From NCBI GenBank assembly GCA_033765145.1, contig JANRIH010000021.1, positions 1-64,000 on the forward strand: a stretch of DNA of 64,000 nucleotides, read 5' to 3'. The position numbers and the translations under genes are program-made. A model generated the notes under the pieces. That model was not told the DNA's origin, did not search any database, and worked only from the letters and a program-made list of their open reading frames with translations. Positions 34,604 to 44,014 of this stretch are shown here, in pieces (positions within the stretch are counted from its first letter, which is position 1; every line of letters starts with the position of its first letter). Source of the DNA: JAGVSR01 sp033765145. Lineage in GTDB: Bacteria; Pseudomonadota; Alphaproteobacteria; Rhizobiales; Hyphomicrobiaceae.

Positions 34604-35299
34604 TCAAAAGTCGAGTTCTGCGTAGATTGGCGCGGGCGAAAGGCCGAGAAGCCGATCTTGCAGAAGGGGCCGGACCGACGGTCGGGACTTGATGCGCATG
34701 TACCACGACTTGGCCGCGGGGAACTCGTCCCAGGAGATGATGCCGGCATAGTCGAGAACCGAGAAGTGCCCGGACGCCGCCATGTCCGCGAAGCTCAGTG
34801 CGTCACCGGCCAGCCAGTCGCGCTGCCCGGCCAGATGATTCACGTACCGCAGGTGATAGCGGAGGTTCGCGTGCGCCGCCCTCAGATTTTCGCCGCTCGG
34901 AGGCGGCTCCCCTGCGCCTCGGACACGACGTACGAGTTTCTGTTCGACGAGTTCCCCCGTCGCATCCCGATCGAGTTTGCCGTGAAACCAGTCGACGAGC
35001 CGACGAACTTCGGCTCGCGCAACGCTGTCACCGGGAAAGAGCTGGATGTGCTCGTCGCTGGTATCGTAGTCCCGCGCCGCCTCGTCGAGGAACTCCGAAA
35101 TGGCATAGACGCCCGCCACAGTCGCGAGCCCAGACACGACGAGGACGGGCACCTCGCACGCGGGATTGAGCGCGACGAAGTCTGGCCGCCACGCGCTCGG
35201 ATCCTCTTCCTCGAAATGCACGTCCCAGCCAAGTTCGACGAGCGCGATGCGGATCGAGCGGGAGCGCGCGCAGAACGGAAAATGGATAAGCCTGTTCAT
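34604..35299 (-). CDS. Glutathione S-transferase family protein
   Basis: The start MNRLIHFPFCARSRSIRIAL gives 231 residues, the normal GST length. The N-terminal thioredoxin-like domain has a Cys in PFCARSR and the cis-Pro segment CEVPVLV. The C-terminal helical domain has DWLAGDALSFADMAASGHF. It follows queG's start with a 98-base gap but on the same strand. It is probably a cytoplasmic detoxification or stress enzyme; substrate unknown. Confidence 0.87.
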   Translation of the reverse strand: MNRLIHFPFCARSRSIRIALVELGWDVHFEEEDPSAWRPDFVALNPACEVPVLVVSGLATVAGVYAISEFLDEAARDYDTSDEHIQLFPGDSVARAEVRRLVDWFHGKLDRDATGELVEQKLVRRVRGAGEPPPSGENLRAAHANLRYHLRYVNHLAGQRDWLAGDALSFADMAASGHFSVLDYAGIISWDEFPAAKSWYMRIKSRPSVRPLLQDRLLGLSPAPIYAELDF

Positions 35300-35592
35300 C
35301 GCCCGATCTGCCCCCGCAAATGTCGGCGGCACGCGGTGCCCGCACGTGCCAAGTCTATCCCGCCTCTCGCACCCGATGGCGGACGCGCCCGATTGCCTTT
35401 GAAACCGGCGCGCGCCCCGGCAGCTTGTCTCGTTTACGCGAAAACGAGGCTTCTGTCCCAGCCCGGATCGCGCGGTGATGCGTGGTCTGCGGCGCGTGAG
35501 CACTGGCGTCACGGCGAAGCGACATGCCATAAGCGGCGCCGCGAAAGTCGGGGTAGCAAAGGTGTGCGCCCGGTTCGCGGGGGCTTCGATCC

Positions 35593-36390
35593 ATGCAGAC
35601 TTGGCAAGCAGTCCTGTTGGGCCTCATCGAAGGCCTGACGGAATTCATCCCGGTGTCATCGACCGGTCATCTTCTGCTGGTCGGGCATTTCCTGGGCGTT
35701 CACTCGCCGGGGCGGACGTTCGAGGTTCTGATCCAACTCGGCGCGATCCTCGCGATTCTGACGGTCTATTTCGGCAAGCTCTGGCAACTCCTGGTGGCGC
35801 TGCCCTCCGACGCGCGCACGCAGCGGTTCGTCCTGGCAATCCTGATCGCGTTTCTGCCCGCCGCGATCATTGGCGCGTCGATGCACGGCTTCATCAAGGG
35901 CGTGCTCTTCGAAACGCCCCAACTCGTCTGCGCAACGCTTATTCTGGGCGGCATCGTGCTCTTGATGGTGGACCGTCTCTCACTGACGCCACGCTACACC
36001 GATGTGATGGATATCCCGCCGTCGCTCGCCCTCAAGATCGGCCTCTGTCAGACGCTCGCGATGATCCCTGGTGTCTCGAGATCGGGCGCGACGATCGTCG
36101 GCGCGATGCTGCTCGGCACCGACAAGCGCTCGGCGGCCGAGTTCAGTTTCTTTCTCGCCATGCCGACGATGGCCGGCGCCTTCGCCTACGATCTCTACAA
36201 GAATTGGGATGTTCTGAAGCCCGACGACATGACGCCGATCGTCGTCGGCTTTGTGGCGGCGTTCATCTCGGGCATGATCGTGGTGCGCTATCTGCTCGAC
36301 TACGTAAGCCGCCACGGCTACGCGCTCTTTGCGTGGTGGCGCATAATCGTTGGGACTCTAGGCCTCATCGGCCTAGCGACGCTGGGCTGA
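35593..36390 (+). CDS. uppP: Undecaprenyl-diphosphatase UppP (BacA)
   Basis: The 265-residue inner-membrane phosphatase recycles undecaprenyl pyrophosphate, the lipid carrier of cell-wall and surface polymers. The two catalytic segments are EGLTEFIPVSSTGHLLL near the N-terminus and PGVSRSGATIVGAMLLG in the middle, with about eight hydrophobic helices. Length and order are standard. Confidence 0.95.
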   Translation: MQTWQAVLLGLIEGLTEFIPVSSTGHLLLVGHFLGVHSPGRTFEVLIQLGAILAILTVYFGKLWQLLVALPSDARTQRFVLAILIAFLPAAIIGASMHGFIKGVLFETPQLVCATLILGGIVLLMVDRLSLTPRYTDVMDIPPSLALKIGLCQTLAMIPGVSRSGATIVGAMLLGTDKRSAAEFSFFLAMPTMAGAFAYDLYKNWDVLKPDDMTPIVVGFVAAFISGMIVVRYLLDYVSRHGYALFAWWRIIVGTLGLIGLATLG

Positions 36391-36416
36391 CGGGGTCTTT
36401 GTCCGAACGTGACGCG

Positions 36417-37046
36417 CTATTTGCCGTCCGGCCGTGGCGGCGTGACGCCCATCGAGACATAAACGCCCATCAATTGCTCGACGCCGCCCTCCGCGGGCCG
36501 CACCCACGTCGCGGGCACGTAGATGAGCGCGCCGCCGAACGGGACCGGCGCCGAGGGCACGAGCACGCCCACGTAGGGCTGTCCGCCCAGGCTCACAGGC
36601 TTCGCGGATGCCTGCAACGCGAGCACGGCCGCTCCGGGTTCGCCTCCGAAGAAACACCACACCGGCGTCATGCCTTTGAGGTTCTCGCCCTTCTGCGTGT
36701 CGACGATGGATGTGAAGGTCTTCGAGAGCCCGTAGATTTGCGAGACGATCGGGATCCGCATGAGGAAGCCCTCGATCGCCTCGACCAGCCATTGGCCGAT
36801 CTGCGATTCGACCAGTAATCCCACGGCATAGACGATGGCCACGGCGAAAAGCAGTCCGACCACGTAGGGCGTCGCGCTGCCCCGGTTGATGCTGAGCCCG
36901 AGCGACGTCAAGAGACTTCCGAACGTGCTGCCGGGGCCGGCATATGTCGCGACGACATCGACCATCCAAATTGCGATGGCGATTGTCACCGCGACCGGGA
37001 GGATCGCGAGGAGGCCGGCAAGGAAGATGCTAGCAATCCGCTTCAT
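36417..37046 (-). CDS. DUF502 family membrane protein
   Basis: The 209-residue protein has two N-terminal hydrophobic helices (AGLLAILPVAVTIAIAIWM and a second near residues 62-80) and a cytoplasmic or periplasmic beta-rich part. It carries the DUF502 features RIPIVSQIYGLSKTFTS and VGVLVPSAPVPFGGALIYVP. The function is unknown. It converges with uppP. Confidence 0.85.
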   Translation of the reverse strand: MKRIASIFLAGLLAILPVAVTIAIAIWMVDVVATYAGPGSTFGSLLTSLGLSINRGSATPYVVGLLFAVAIVYAVGLLVESQIGQWLVEAIEGFLMRIPIVSQIYGLSKTFTSIVDTQKGENLKGMTPVWCFFGGEPGAAVLALQASAKPVSLGGQPYVGVLVPSAPVPFGGALIYVPATWVRPAEGGVEQLMGVYVSMGVTPPRPDGK

Positions 37047-37177
37047 TCGGCTCGTCCATGATCGAGGAACGGGAGCCAGAAGGAGAGAGGTCGCCGCGCC
37101 CGGAAGTCAAGTCGGCGTAGGATCGGGGTTGCAGCGTCGAAGGAAGCAGGGGTCGAGCCTGCCGACTTGCGCCAGCG

Positions 37178-37642
37178 TCAGGCCGCGTGTGACGTAGCCG
37201 GCGTCAGGAGGATGCTCCTGAGCGCATCGACATCCTTCGCCGAGCGCAGCGCTTCGAGCATGGACGGTTCCCTGACGAGGCGCGAGATACGGGCCAACGC
37301 CTTGAGATGATCGCCACTGGCATGCTCGGGCGCGAGCAGGAGAAACACCAGATCCACGTCCTCGCCGTCCTGGCTGTCGAACGGGATTGGCTGTTTCAAT
37401 CGCGCGAACACGCACATGATCCGCGTGAGCTTCTTGAACTTGACGTGCGGGATCGCAATGCCGCGGCCGAGACCGGTCGAACCGAGGCGCTCGCGTTGCA
37501 GGAGCGCGTCGAAAATCTCGCGCTGGTCGATGCCGGTCAGGTCCGAAGCTCGGTAGGCCAGGTCCTGTAGCGCCTGTTTTTTGCAGGTCACATTGGCCGG
37601 CTCGATGACCGCTTCGGGAGCCAGAATGTCACTGAGATCCAT
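37178..37642 (-). CDS. ptsN: Nitrogen-type phosphotransferase EIIA protein PtsN
   Basis: PtsN is the terminal phosphoacceptor of the regulatory PTS-Ntr, which affects potassium transport, nitrogen metabolism and stress. The start MDLSDILAPEAV gives 154 residues. The phosphorylated His is in GRGIAIPHVK. LVFLLLAPEHASGDHLKALARIS is the typical PTS-EIIA type-2 region. It is downstream of rpoN in the same direction, as in most Hyphomicrobiales, but with a long gap and no hpf gene between. Confidence 0.93.
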   Translation of the reverse strand: MDLSDILAPEAVIEPANVTCKKQALQDLAYRASDLTGIDQREIFDALLQRERLGSTGLGRGIAIPHVKFKKLTRIMCVFARLKQPIPFDSQDGEDVDLVFLLLAPEHASGDHLKALARISRLVREPSMLEALRSAKDVDALRSILLTPATSHAA

Positions 37643-38198
37643 GACTGTTCGTCCACCGGGTCCATATTTGCTTGCCGTGGTGGCCGCCCGCCATTGGCGC
37701 GGCCTCCCGCATCGTCTTGTGCGCAACTCGCGTGCCAGACCCGGCCTCTAGGCCAGCGGGCGGGCACGCCTGTGCGAATACCCCGATCGTTCTTTGCCTG
37801 TCTGAGATGGGTAGACGTCGGCGATCCAGCAATGAGTGCTGGAGCCGCAAATTGTCTGCCAACGGGTATCTCCTCGGGCGATCAACGACATCCGCTGAAC
37901 CGCATGGTCTTCTGGTTGTTACCGACGCCACCCCGTAAGAACCTACCGCCTGTCCGGCGGCCAAGGTCATGCAATGATGTCAGCGACTTAACTCCCCTGC
38001 GAGCTTCCCCCTCGCCGACGAGGCCGACGCTAGAGTGTGTCGCACGGCCTGTCAAACGCTTGTGCGGTTACAACTTTGTGCGGTGCGGGATAACGCAAAA
38101 TTTGCGTTGTGCAAACACCCGTTTTTGTCACGGCGCCTGGAACGCCGGTTTCGGGCCCCAAGAACGGCGCTCCGGGGGCGCGTTCCGGCCGCCGAATG
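37643..38198. other. Long rpoN-ptsN intergenic region without hpf
   Basis: This 556-base stretch holds no recognisable gene on either strand. The position normally belongs to hpf/raiA (ribosome hibernation factor) in this gene block. It contains a palindrome AACGCAAA-A-TTTGCGTT at 38092-38108 and a direct repeat TTGTGCGGT at 38060-38068 and 38076-38084. Confidence 0.6.
38060..38108. repeat. Direct repeat plus palindrome downstream of rpoN
   Basis: TTGTGCGGT occurs twice with starts 16 bases apart (38060-38068 and 38076-38084). It is followed by perfect 8-bp inverted arms AACGCAAA and TTTGCGTT around a single A (38092-38108). The cluster is about 90 bases past the rpoN stop and about 420 bases before ptsN. 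It could be an operator for ptsN transcription. It is a poor terminator because the stem is AT-rich and lacks a clean T-run. Confidence 0.4.
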
Positions 38199-39749
38199 CT
38201 AGAAGCCGCGACCCGCCTCGGAGCTGAACCGCTTCTCGCGACGACGCTGGACCGAGGAGGGAATTCGCATCGCCTCCCGGTACTTGGCGACCGTACGCCG
38301 GGCGATATCGATGCCGTCGCCCTTGAGCCGCTCGACGATCATGTCGTCCGACAGGATGGCAGTCGCCGGCTCCTGGTCGATCATCTGTCGGATCCGGTGG
38401 CGGACGGACTCTGATGAGTACGCTTCGCCGTCGCCATTGGCGGCTGCGATTGCGGACGTGAAGAAATACTTCAACTCGAAAATTCCGCGCGGCGTGGCGA
38501 TGTACTTGTTCGAAGTGACGCGCGAAACGGTCGACTCGTGCATCGAAATCGCATCGGCGACGGTCTTCAGATTCATCGGGCGCAGATGCTGCACACCGTA
38601 GGTGAAGAACGCATCCTGCTGGCGCACGATCTCCTCGGCGACCTTGAGGATCGTGCGCGCTCGCTGGTCGAGGCTCTTGACGAGCCAATTCGCCGTCTGC
38701 AGGCATTCGAGCAAATAGCCCTTGTCGCGGTCGTTCTTCGCCGTGCGCGACACTTTCGAATAGTAAACGCGATTGACGAGCACGCGCGGCAGCGTCTCGC
38801 TGTTGAGTTCGATGAACCAGCTTCCGTCCGACGCCGCTTTGACGATGATGTCGGGCACGACGGGCTGCATGTGGACGCGGCCGAGCTTCAGTCCCGGCTT
38901 CGGATTGAGCCGCTTGATCTCGCTGATCATGTCCGCGAGATCTTCATTCGTGGCTCCCGTCACCCGCCTCAATGCAACGAGATTGTGCTGGGCGAGGAGC
39001 TGGAGGTTGTCGAGCAACGCGCCGATCTGTGGATCGTAGCGGTTCTGATCCTTGAGCTGGATTGCGAGGCATTCGGCGAGAGTGCGCGCGCAGACACCGA
39101 CAGGCTCGAACGTCTGCAAGACCGCGAGCACCCGTTCGATGAGTTCGATCGGCGCGCCGAGTTTCAAGGACAGTTCGCCGATATTGGCGTTGAGGTAGCC
39201 GGTCTCGTCGACGGTATCGATGAGGTAGTGTCCGATCATCCGATCGACAGGATCGTGGATCGTGAGATTGAGCTGTTCCGAAAGGTGCTCGCGAAGCGTC
39301 ACGTCGCTCGTCGCGTAGGATTCGAGATTGACGTCGTCGTCCTCGAATGACGATCCGCGCTGTCGGACCTGACTCCATTGCCCCGCCTGCAGGTCGGGAC
39401 CGATGTCAGCGGCCGAGGCGTCCGGATAGACGTTGTCGTATTCGGCATCGAGTTCGCCGGCCGCCTCGCCCGAACGTTTTTCGAGATCGAGCCAGTCTTC
39501 GCCCTCGTTCCCGGATGAACCATCGGGCGCTTCACTGCCGTCCTGGTCGCGCTGATCCTCGGTCGCTGGGGTTTCGCGCTCCGGCTGAGGATCGTCCCGC
39601 TCGAGCAGCGGATTGCGCTCGAGTTCCGTCTCGACGTACTGGCTGAGCTCGAGATTCGAGAACTGTAGAAGACGGATGGCCTGCTGCAGCTGGGGTGTCA
39701 TCACCAGCTGCTGGCCCTGTCTCAGCTCGAGTTTCGTCGTAAGCGCCAT
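38199..39749 (-). CDS. rpoN: RNA polymerase sigma-54 factor RpoN
   Basis: RpoN directs transcription from -24/-12 promoters with enhancer-binding activators. The start MALTTKLELRQGQQ gives 516 residues; an ATG six codons upstream is possible. The Gln-rich region I (LVMTPQLQQAIRLLQFSNLE), an acidic region II (about residues 50-110), the core-binding domain and the C-terminal RpoN box ARRTVAKYREAMRIPSS are all present. It follows lptB with a short gap. Confidence 0.96.
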   Translation of the reverse strand: MALTTKLELRQGQQLVMTPQLQQAIRLLQFSNLELSQYVETELERNPLLERDDPQPERETPATEDQRDQDGSEAPDGSSGNEGEDWLDLEKRSGEAAGELDAEYDNVYPDASAADIGPDLQAGQWSQVRQRGSSFEDDDVNLESYATSDVTLREHLSEQLNLTIHDPVDRMIGHYLIDTVDETGYLNANIGELSLKLGAPIELIERVLAVLQTFEPVGVCARTLAECLAIQLKDQNRYDPQIGALLDNLQLLAQHNLVALRRVTGATNEDLADMISEIKRLNPKPGLKLGRVHMQPVVPDIIVKAASDGSWFIELNSETLPRVLVNRVYYSKVSRTAKNDRDKGYLLECLQTANWLVKSLDQRARTILKVAEEIVRQQDAFFTYGVQHLRPMNLKTVADAISMHESTVSRVTSNKYIATPRGIFELKYFFTSAIAAANGDGEAYSSESVRHRIRQMIDQEPATAILSDDMIVERLKGDGIDIARRTVAKYREAMRIPSSVQRRREKRFSSEAGRGF

Positions 39750-39794
39750 CGTCCAGTTCTCAAGCACCCGCGATGGGTTCGGGGCCCTTTGTAC

Positions 39795-40661
39795 TCAACG
39801 GCCATTAACGAACATATCGCCGAGATACACCTTACGGACGTCTTCGTTGTTTATGATTTCCGACGGGTTACCATGGGTCAAGACTTGACCATCATAGATG
39901 ATGTAGGCGCGATCGATGAGGCTCAAGGTCTCGCGGACGTTGTGATCAGTGATCAGCACGCCGATCCCGCGGTCGGTCAAGTGGCGGACAAGCTGTTGTA
40001 TGTCCCCGACGGCAATGGGATCGATGCCGGCGAACGGCTCGTCGAGTAGAATGAACGACGGCCGCGACGCGAGCGCGCGCGCGATCTCGCAGCGCCGCCG
40101 CTCGCCGCCCGAAAGCGCGATCGACGGCGACTTCCTGAGCCGCGTGATCTGAAATTCCTCGAGCAGGCTGTCGAGTTGCTCGTTCCGGCGTTTGCGATCG
40201 GGCTCGACGAGTTCCAGAACGGCCAGGATGTTTTCCTCGACCGTGAGCCCGCGGAAAATAGACGCCTCTTGCGGCAGATAGCCGATGCCGAGCCGCGCGC
40301 GCCGATACATCGGCAGCTTCGTCACGTCCCGGCCGTCGATCGTGATGCGGCCGGCATCCGCCGGCACCAGGCCCGTAATCATGTAGAATACGGTCGTCTT
40401 GCCCGCGCCGTTGGGTCCGAGAAGGCCAACCGACTCTCCCCGTCCCACGGCAAGGCTCACGCCCTTGACGACTTTCCGCTTGCGGTAGCTTTTCTGGACG
40501 TCGACGACGGTCAGCCAACCTTCGCCGCCGATTGAGGGATCTACCGCCTCGGCATCGTCGTGGTGCGGCTGCGGTCCGGCCCCGTTGGTGTGCGCGCGCG
40601 GCATCTCCCGCCGTTGAGACGGTTTCGCGCCGTTGGTCCCGCGACCGAAAAAACTGCGCAT
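39795..40661 (-). CDS. lptB: LPS export ABC transporter ATP-binding protein LptB
   Basis: LptB powers extraction of lipopolysaccharide from the inner membrane. Walker A is GPNGAGKTT, the signature is ALSGGERRRCEIARAL and Walker B is FILLDEPFAGIDP; the C-terminus ends DVRKVYLGDMFVNGR as in LptB. The chosen ATG gives 288 residues with a 48-residue hydrophilic N-terminal extension before the core domain. The order lptC-lptA, lptB, rpoN is conserved. Confidence 0.94.
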   Translation of the reverse strand: MRSFFGRGTNGAKPSQRREMPRAHTNGAGPQPHHDDAEAVDPSIGGEGWLTVVDVQKSYRKRKVVKGVSLAVGRGESVGLLGPNGAGKTTVFYMITGLVPADAGRITIDGRDVTKLPMYRRARLGIGYLPQEASIFRGLTVEENILAVLELVEPDRKRRNEQLDSLLEEFQITRLRKSPSIALSGGERRRCEIARALASRPSFILLDEPFAGIDPIAVGDIQQLVRHLTDRGIGVLITDHNVRETLSLIDRAYIIYDGQVLTHGNPSEIINNEDVRKVYLGDMFVNGR

Positions 40662-40785
40662 CATCAGCAGGCAGCCCTGTGCAACGGACGGCTGGAACAC
40701 GTCGTGGACCGCCCGGTCCGATGCCAGTCATGGCACGAAAGCAAGCCTCGATCGAGGTCGCCGACTGACGCTCTGGCTTTCATGG

Positions 40786-42822
40786 TCACTGGGCTCGGTC
40801 CACGCTTTCTGGCGTCGACGTCGACGTGCTCCATGCGGGCTCCGATCCCGACTTCGCCGCCTTGGGAGGTTCACCCCCGGCTCCACCCTCTTTCAACTGA
40901 CGTGGAAAGAAGATGGCGCTCGGCCGCGCCTTGGAGCCGGCCGCCTGACCGTTCGCCTGACCGTCCGCCGTCGCGTCCGCCGACCACCCGCCGCCTGGCG
41001 TTCCCTTTGCCGCGGCCTTCGGTTGCTTGTCGATGTTGATGTCGCCGGTTGTGAGGTCGACGACCAGCAGCTTGCCACGAACGGTGTTGAGACCCTGAGT
41101 AAGCTCCACCTGTCCGCCGACTTGAACAGTGTTGGCCGCTGCATCGAATGTCGCCCAGTCGCCGGTCACTTTGCGGCCGTCGCTCGACGTCATTTCGATA
41201 TTGCGCTTTGCGTCGAGCCGTTCGAGCGCGGTGGCCTCCTGCGTCGAGCCCGGGCCCTGCTGTCCGCCCTGCGTTGCGCCCGCAGGCGCGGCGGTGATGT
41301 CGGCGAGTTTGGCGGTGCCGCTATAGCGGGCTTCAATCGTGTCGGCCTTGAGCCGCATTTCACCCTGCGTCGCGACCACGCCGCCGCGGAAGTATGCGAT
41401 CTTCGTCGCGTCGCGGACTTCGAGAGAGTCGGCTTCGAGGTCGAGCGGTTGATTGGGGTCGGCGCGGAAACTTTCCGAACTCATCATCGCGCCGGAGGAC
41501 TTGGTGGACGCGGACGGTTCGGGCTTCTTGGCACTCGGCGATGCGCCTGGTTTCTTATTTTGCACGAGGCGAACATTGATCCGCCCCGGACCGCTGCCGT
41601 TCATCGGCGGCGACGTCAGCTCTGTGACGCCCGCCGTCCGATCGATCGCGAGGCGCCGGCCCTTGAGGACGTTGGCTCCCTGGGTGACGGCGACATTGCC
41701 CGTCAGCACCGCCGTATCCGCCTTCTGATCGAGAAATGCTTCATCGCCCGACGCGCGCCGTTCTGGGCCCGCGGACATCTCGACGTTTCCTTGCAAGAGG
41801 GCCGTCTCGCGTTCCGCGTCGAACGTCGCGCCGTTCGCCGTGACACGCTCACCGTCCCCGCGCGTCATGACGACCGGGCCCTTGGCGACGATCTCACGGA
41901 TACCAGCACTCGGCGTGCCGGTTCCGGCATTGGTCTGGCCGACGGGGAGTGCCGCGCCCGAATAGGTGACAGCGAGTTCCGGCGTTTCGAGCTGACTGCC
42001 CGCCTGTGAGGCTTTCACGTTGCCGGTAAAAATGGCTTTCTTTTCGGCGTCCTTGATGTCGAGACGGCTCGCCGTGATGTCGACAGGGGTGTCCGATGCG
42101 CCGAACAGTTTGGCCGGCGCGCCGGCAACAGGTTGGGAAGCCGCGGCGTCCTTGGGGGGCGTCAGCTTCGCCACGACCGCGTTGACGAACGTGATCTCGC
42201 GCGCCTTCTGACGGAGCGTCATTTCCTTGGATGTGATCGTCCCCGCCGGAAACGCGACTTTGACGGGCTGGCGGCTACGGACGATCCCTTGCTTTGTGTC
42301 GATGTGCGCTGTCGCAAGTGCCGCCTTGAGCCCCTGCTCGGAAACAACGTTGATCCGGCCGCTGAGCTGAAGCACCGACGTCTTTTGCGAGAAGCGTCCG
42401 CGATCCGCGCTCAATCTCGTGGCAGACTTCTGCGCGTCGATCATCTGGCCCGACACGCCCGTGAGGAGAATTTCGTTGACGTTCTTGGGGTCGACGCGCG
42501 CCGATTTTGCATCGACCGCGTAGGAGCCCCCATCGTCGGTGAACCCTTCGTAGTGCGGGTTCTGCATCGCGAGGTCTTCGGCGGTGATCCGCGGAATGGG
42601 AATGGCGGGAAGCGCGCCCAACGGGCTGGACGATTTGAAGAGCGCCGCGCCATAGAACCCGACGAGGCCAAGCGCGAGTGCCGGCAAACCAAGGCGCAAC
42701 ATGCGGACCATGGACGAGTGCCGCCTCGCGTCGCGAAAACTTCGCGACCGGTCCATGCCGATGACGATGCCCAATCCCGTGCGGCGCGGTTCAGTCATCG
42801 TTTGCGCGGGTTCGGCCGTCAT
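40786..42822 (-). CDS. Fused LptC-LptA lipopolysaccharide transport protein
   Basis: One uninterrupted frame of 678 residues joins two proteins that are usually separate. Residues 1-230 are LptC-like: a membrane anchor at about 42-62 (LRLGLPALALGLVGFYGAAL), then a periplasmic jellyroll with MQNPHYEGFTDDGGSYAV. Residues 245-450 are LptA/OstA-like (TPVDITASRLDIKDAEKKAI, then LLQGNVEMS). A second OstA-type unit lies from about 500 (LDLEADSLEVRDATKIAYF). The tail is Lys/Gly/Pro-rich. It is upstream of lptB. I chose ATG 42822; GC-rich sequence upstream stays open but is unconserved. Confidence 0.82.
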   Translation of the reverse strand: MTAEPAQTMTEPRRTGLGIVIGMDRSRSFRDARRHSSMVRMLRLGLPALALGLVGFYGAALFKSSSPLGALPAIPIPRITAEDLAMQNPHYEGFTDDGGSYAVDAKSARVDPKNVNEILLTGVSGQMIDAQKSATRLSADRGRFSQKTSVLQLSGRINVVSEQGLKAALATAHIDTKQGIVRSRQPVKVAFPAGTITSKEMTLRQKAREITFVNAVVAKLTPPKDAAASQPVAGAPAKLFGASDTPVDITASRLDIKDAEKKAIFTGNVKASQAGSQLETPELAVTYSGAALPVGQTNAGTGTPSAGIREIVAKGPVVMTRGDGERVTANGATFDAERETALLQGNVEMSAGPERRASGDEAFLDQKADTAVLTGNVAVTQGANVLKGRRLAIDRTAGVTELTSPPMNGSGPGRINVRLVQNKKPGASPSAKKPEPSASTKSSGAMMSSESFRADPNQPLDLEADSLEVRDATKIAYFRGGVVATQGEMRLKADTIEARYSGTAKLADITAAPAGATQGGQQGPGSTQEATALERLDAKRNIEMTSSDGRKVTGDWATFDAAANTVQVGGQVELTQGLNTVRGKLLVVDLTTGDINIDKQPKAAAKGTPGGGWSADATADGQANGQAAGSKARPSAIFFPRQLKEGGAGGEPPKAAKSGSEPAWSTSTSTPESVDRAQ

Positions 42823-43015
42823 GACCATCGCGAATGTTGTCCAGAGTGTGTGCCAGTGGGGCGCAAGTCCGGTTTCGGGCGGCGATCGAGGGGTGGCGCT
42901 GGCATGCCCCGGGCTCAAGTCGCCCCGCCCGGACACGCTGCGCCGCGGCGCACAATCTACCAGTAATTGGGGAGACTTTGGGACCCGCTCGAGACGAACG
43001 GCGGGCGGACCCCGG

Positions 43016-43636
43016 CTAATGGGAAAAAATGTCGGCTTCCTCGAAGCCTGCGAGGTCAAGTGCCGCTCTGACGGGCAGGAACCGGAAGGCGGCCTGAGCC
43101 ATCTCCGTCCGGCCTTCGCGCGCCAGCATGGCGTCGAGCCGGTCCTTGACGGTATGAAGATGCAACACGTCCGAGGCCGCGTAGGCCAATTGTTGCTCGG
43201 TGAGTTCGGCCGCGCCCCAATCCGAACTCTGCTGCTGCTTTGAAAGCTCGATCCCGACGACCTCGCCGACAAGGTCCTTGAGTCCATGGCGGTCGGTGTA
43301 GGTGCGCGCCAGCTTCGAGGCGATCTTGGTGCAATAGATCGGCTGAACGTCGATCCCGAGGTGCGTTTTCAGGACGGCCACGTCGAAACGGGCAAAGTGG
43401 AAGATTTTGAGGACCGCGGGGTCGGTCAGCAGCGCCGCGAGCCGCGGCGCGGAACGCTGGTCGCGACCGATTTGGACAAGATGCGCGGTGCCGTCACCCG
43501 CAGAAAGCTGCACGACGCAAAGCCTGTCGCGGGCCGGGTTCAATCCCATGGTTTCGGTGTCGATCGCAACGCTCGCACCAAACCCGACGCCCGCCGGCAG
43601 GTCACCCTTGTGCAATCTGATGACCGGAGAAGCCAT
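43016..43636 (-). CDS. rnd: Ribonuclease D-like 3'-5' exonuclease
   Basis: The start MASPVIRLHKGDLP gives 206 residues, a single DEDD exonuclease domain without the C-terminal HRDC domains of full-length RNase D. The catalytic acidic residues are in IDTETMGLN (Asp, Glu), HFARFDVAVL (Asp) and YAASDVLHLHTV (Asp with the Tyr of DEDDy). Short RNase D proteins are usual in alphaproteobacteria. It probably trims structured RNAs. Confidence 0.9.
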   Translation of the reverse strand: MASPVIRLHKGDLPAGVGFGASVAIDTETMGLNPARDRLCVVQLSAGDGTAHLVQIGRDQRSAPRLAALLTDPAVLKIFHFARFDVAVLKTHLGIDVQPIYCTKIASKLARTYTDRHGLKDLVGEVVGIELSKQQQSSDWGAAELTEQQLAYAASDVLHLHTVKDRLDAMLAREGRTEMAQAAFRFLPVRAALDLAGFEEADIFSH

Positions 43637-43799
43637 GGTTGGTGTTCCTCGCAGTTGTTCGGAAGTAGTGACTACCATATCAGCCTGCCCGGCGCCGCTG
43701 GAACGCCGGTCGAGTAACTGACAACGCAACGTGAGCTTGGAGGAGAGGGCCCCGATGGAGCCCGCGCAGCGCCGGCATGGTCGCTGCGCGCGAGAAAAC

Positions 43800-43884
<85 letters not shown>

Positions 43885-44014
43885 TCGCGACGGGCGCGAG
43901 CCGCAGGAGTTAGTGGCAGCCGGTCACGTTGTCAATTGCAGTGGCTCTGACTAGAGCAAACCCAAAGCGGTCCTGCTATGGATGGCGTAGCGATAGGGTC
44001 AAGGGGCGAAGGCC

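Noticed and set aside
43764..43789. Inverted repeat GCGCAGCG/CGCTGCGC beyond tRNA-Leu as a terminator
   Set aside because: The arms are perfect but no T-run follows on the minus strand, so I did not list it as a terminator.
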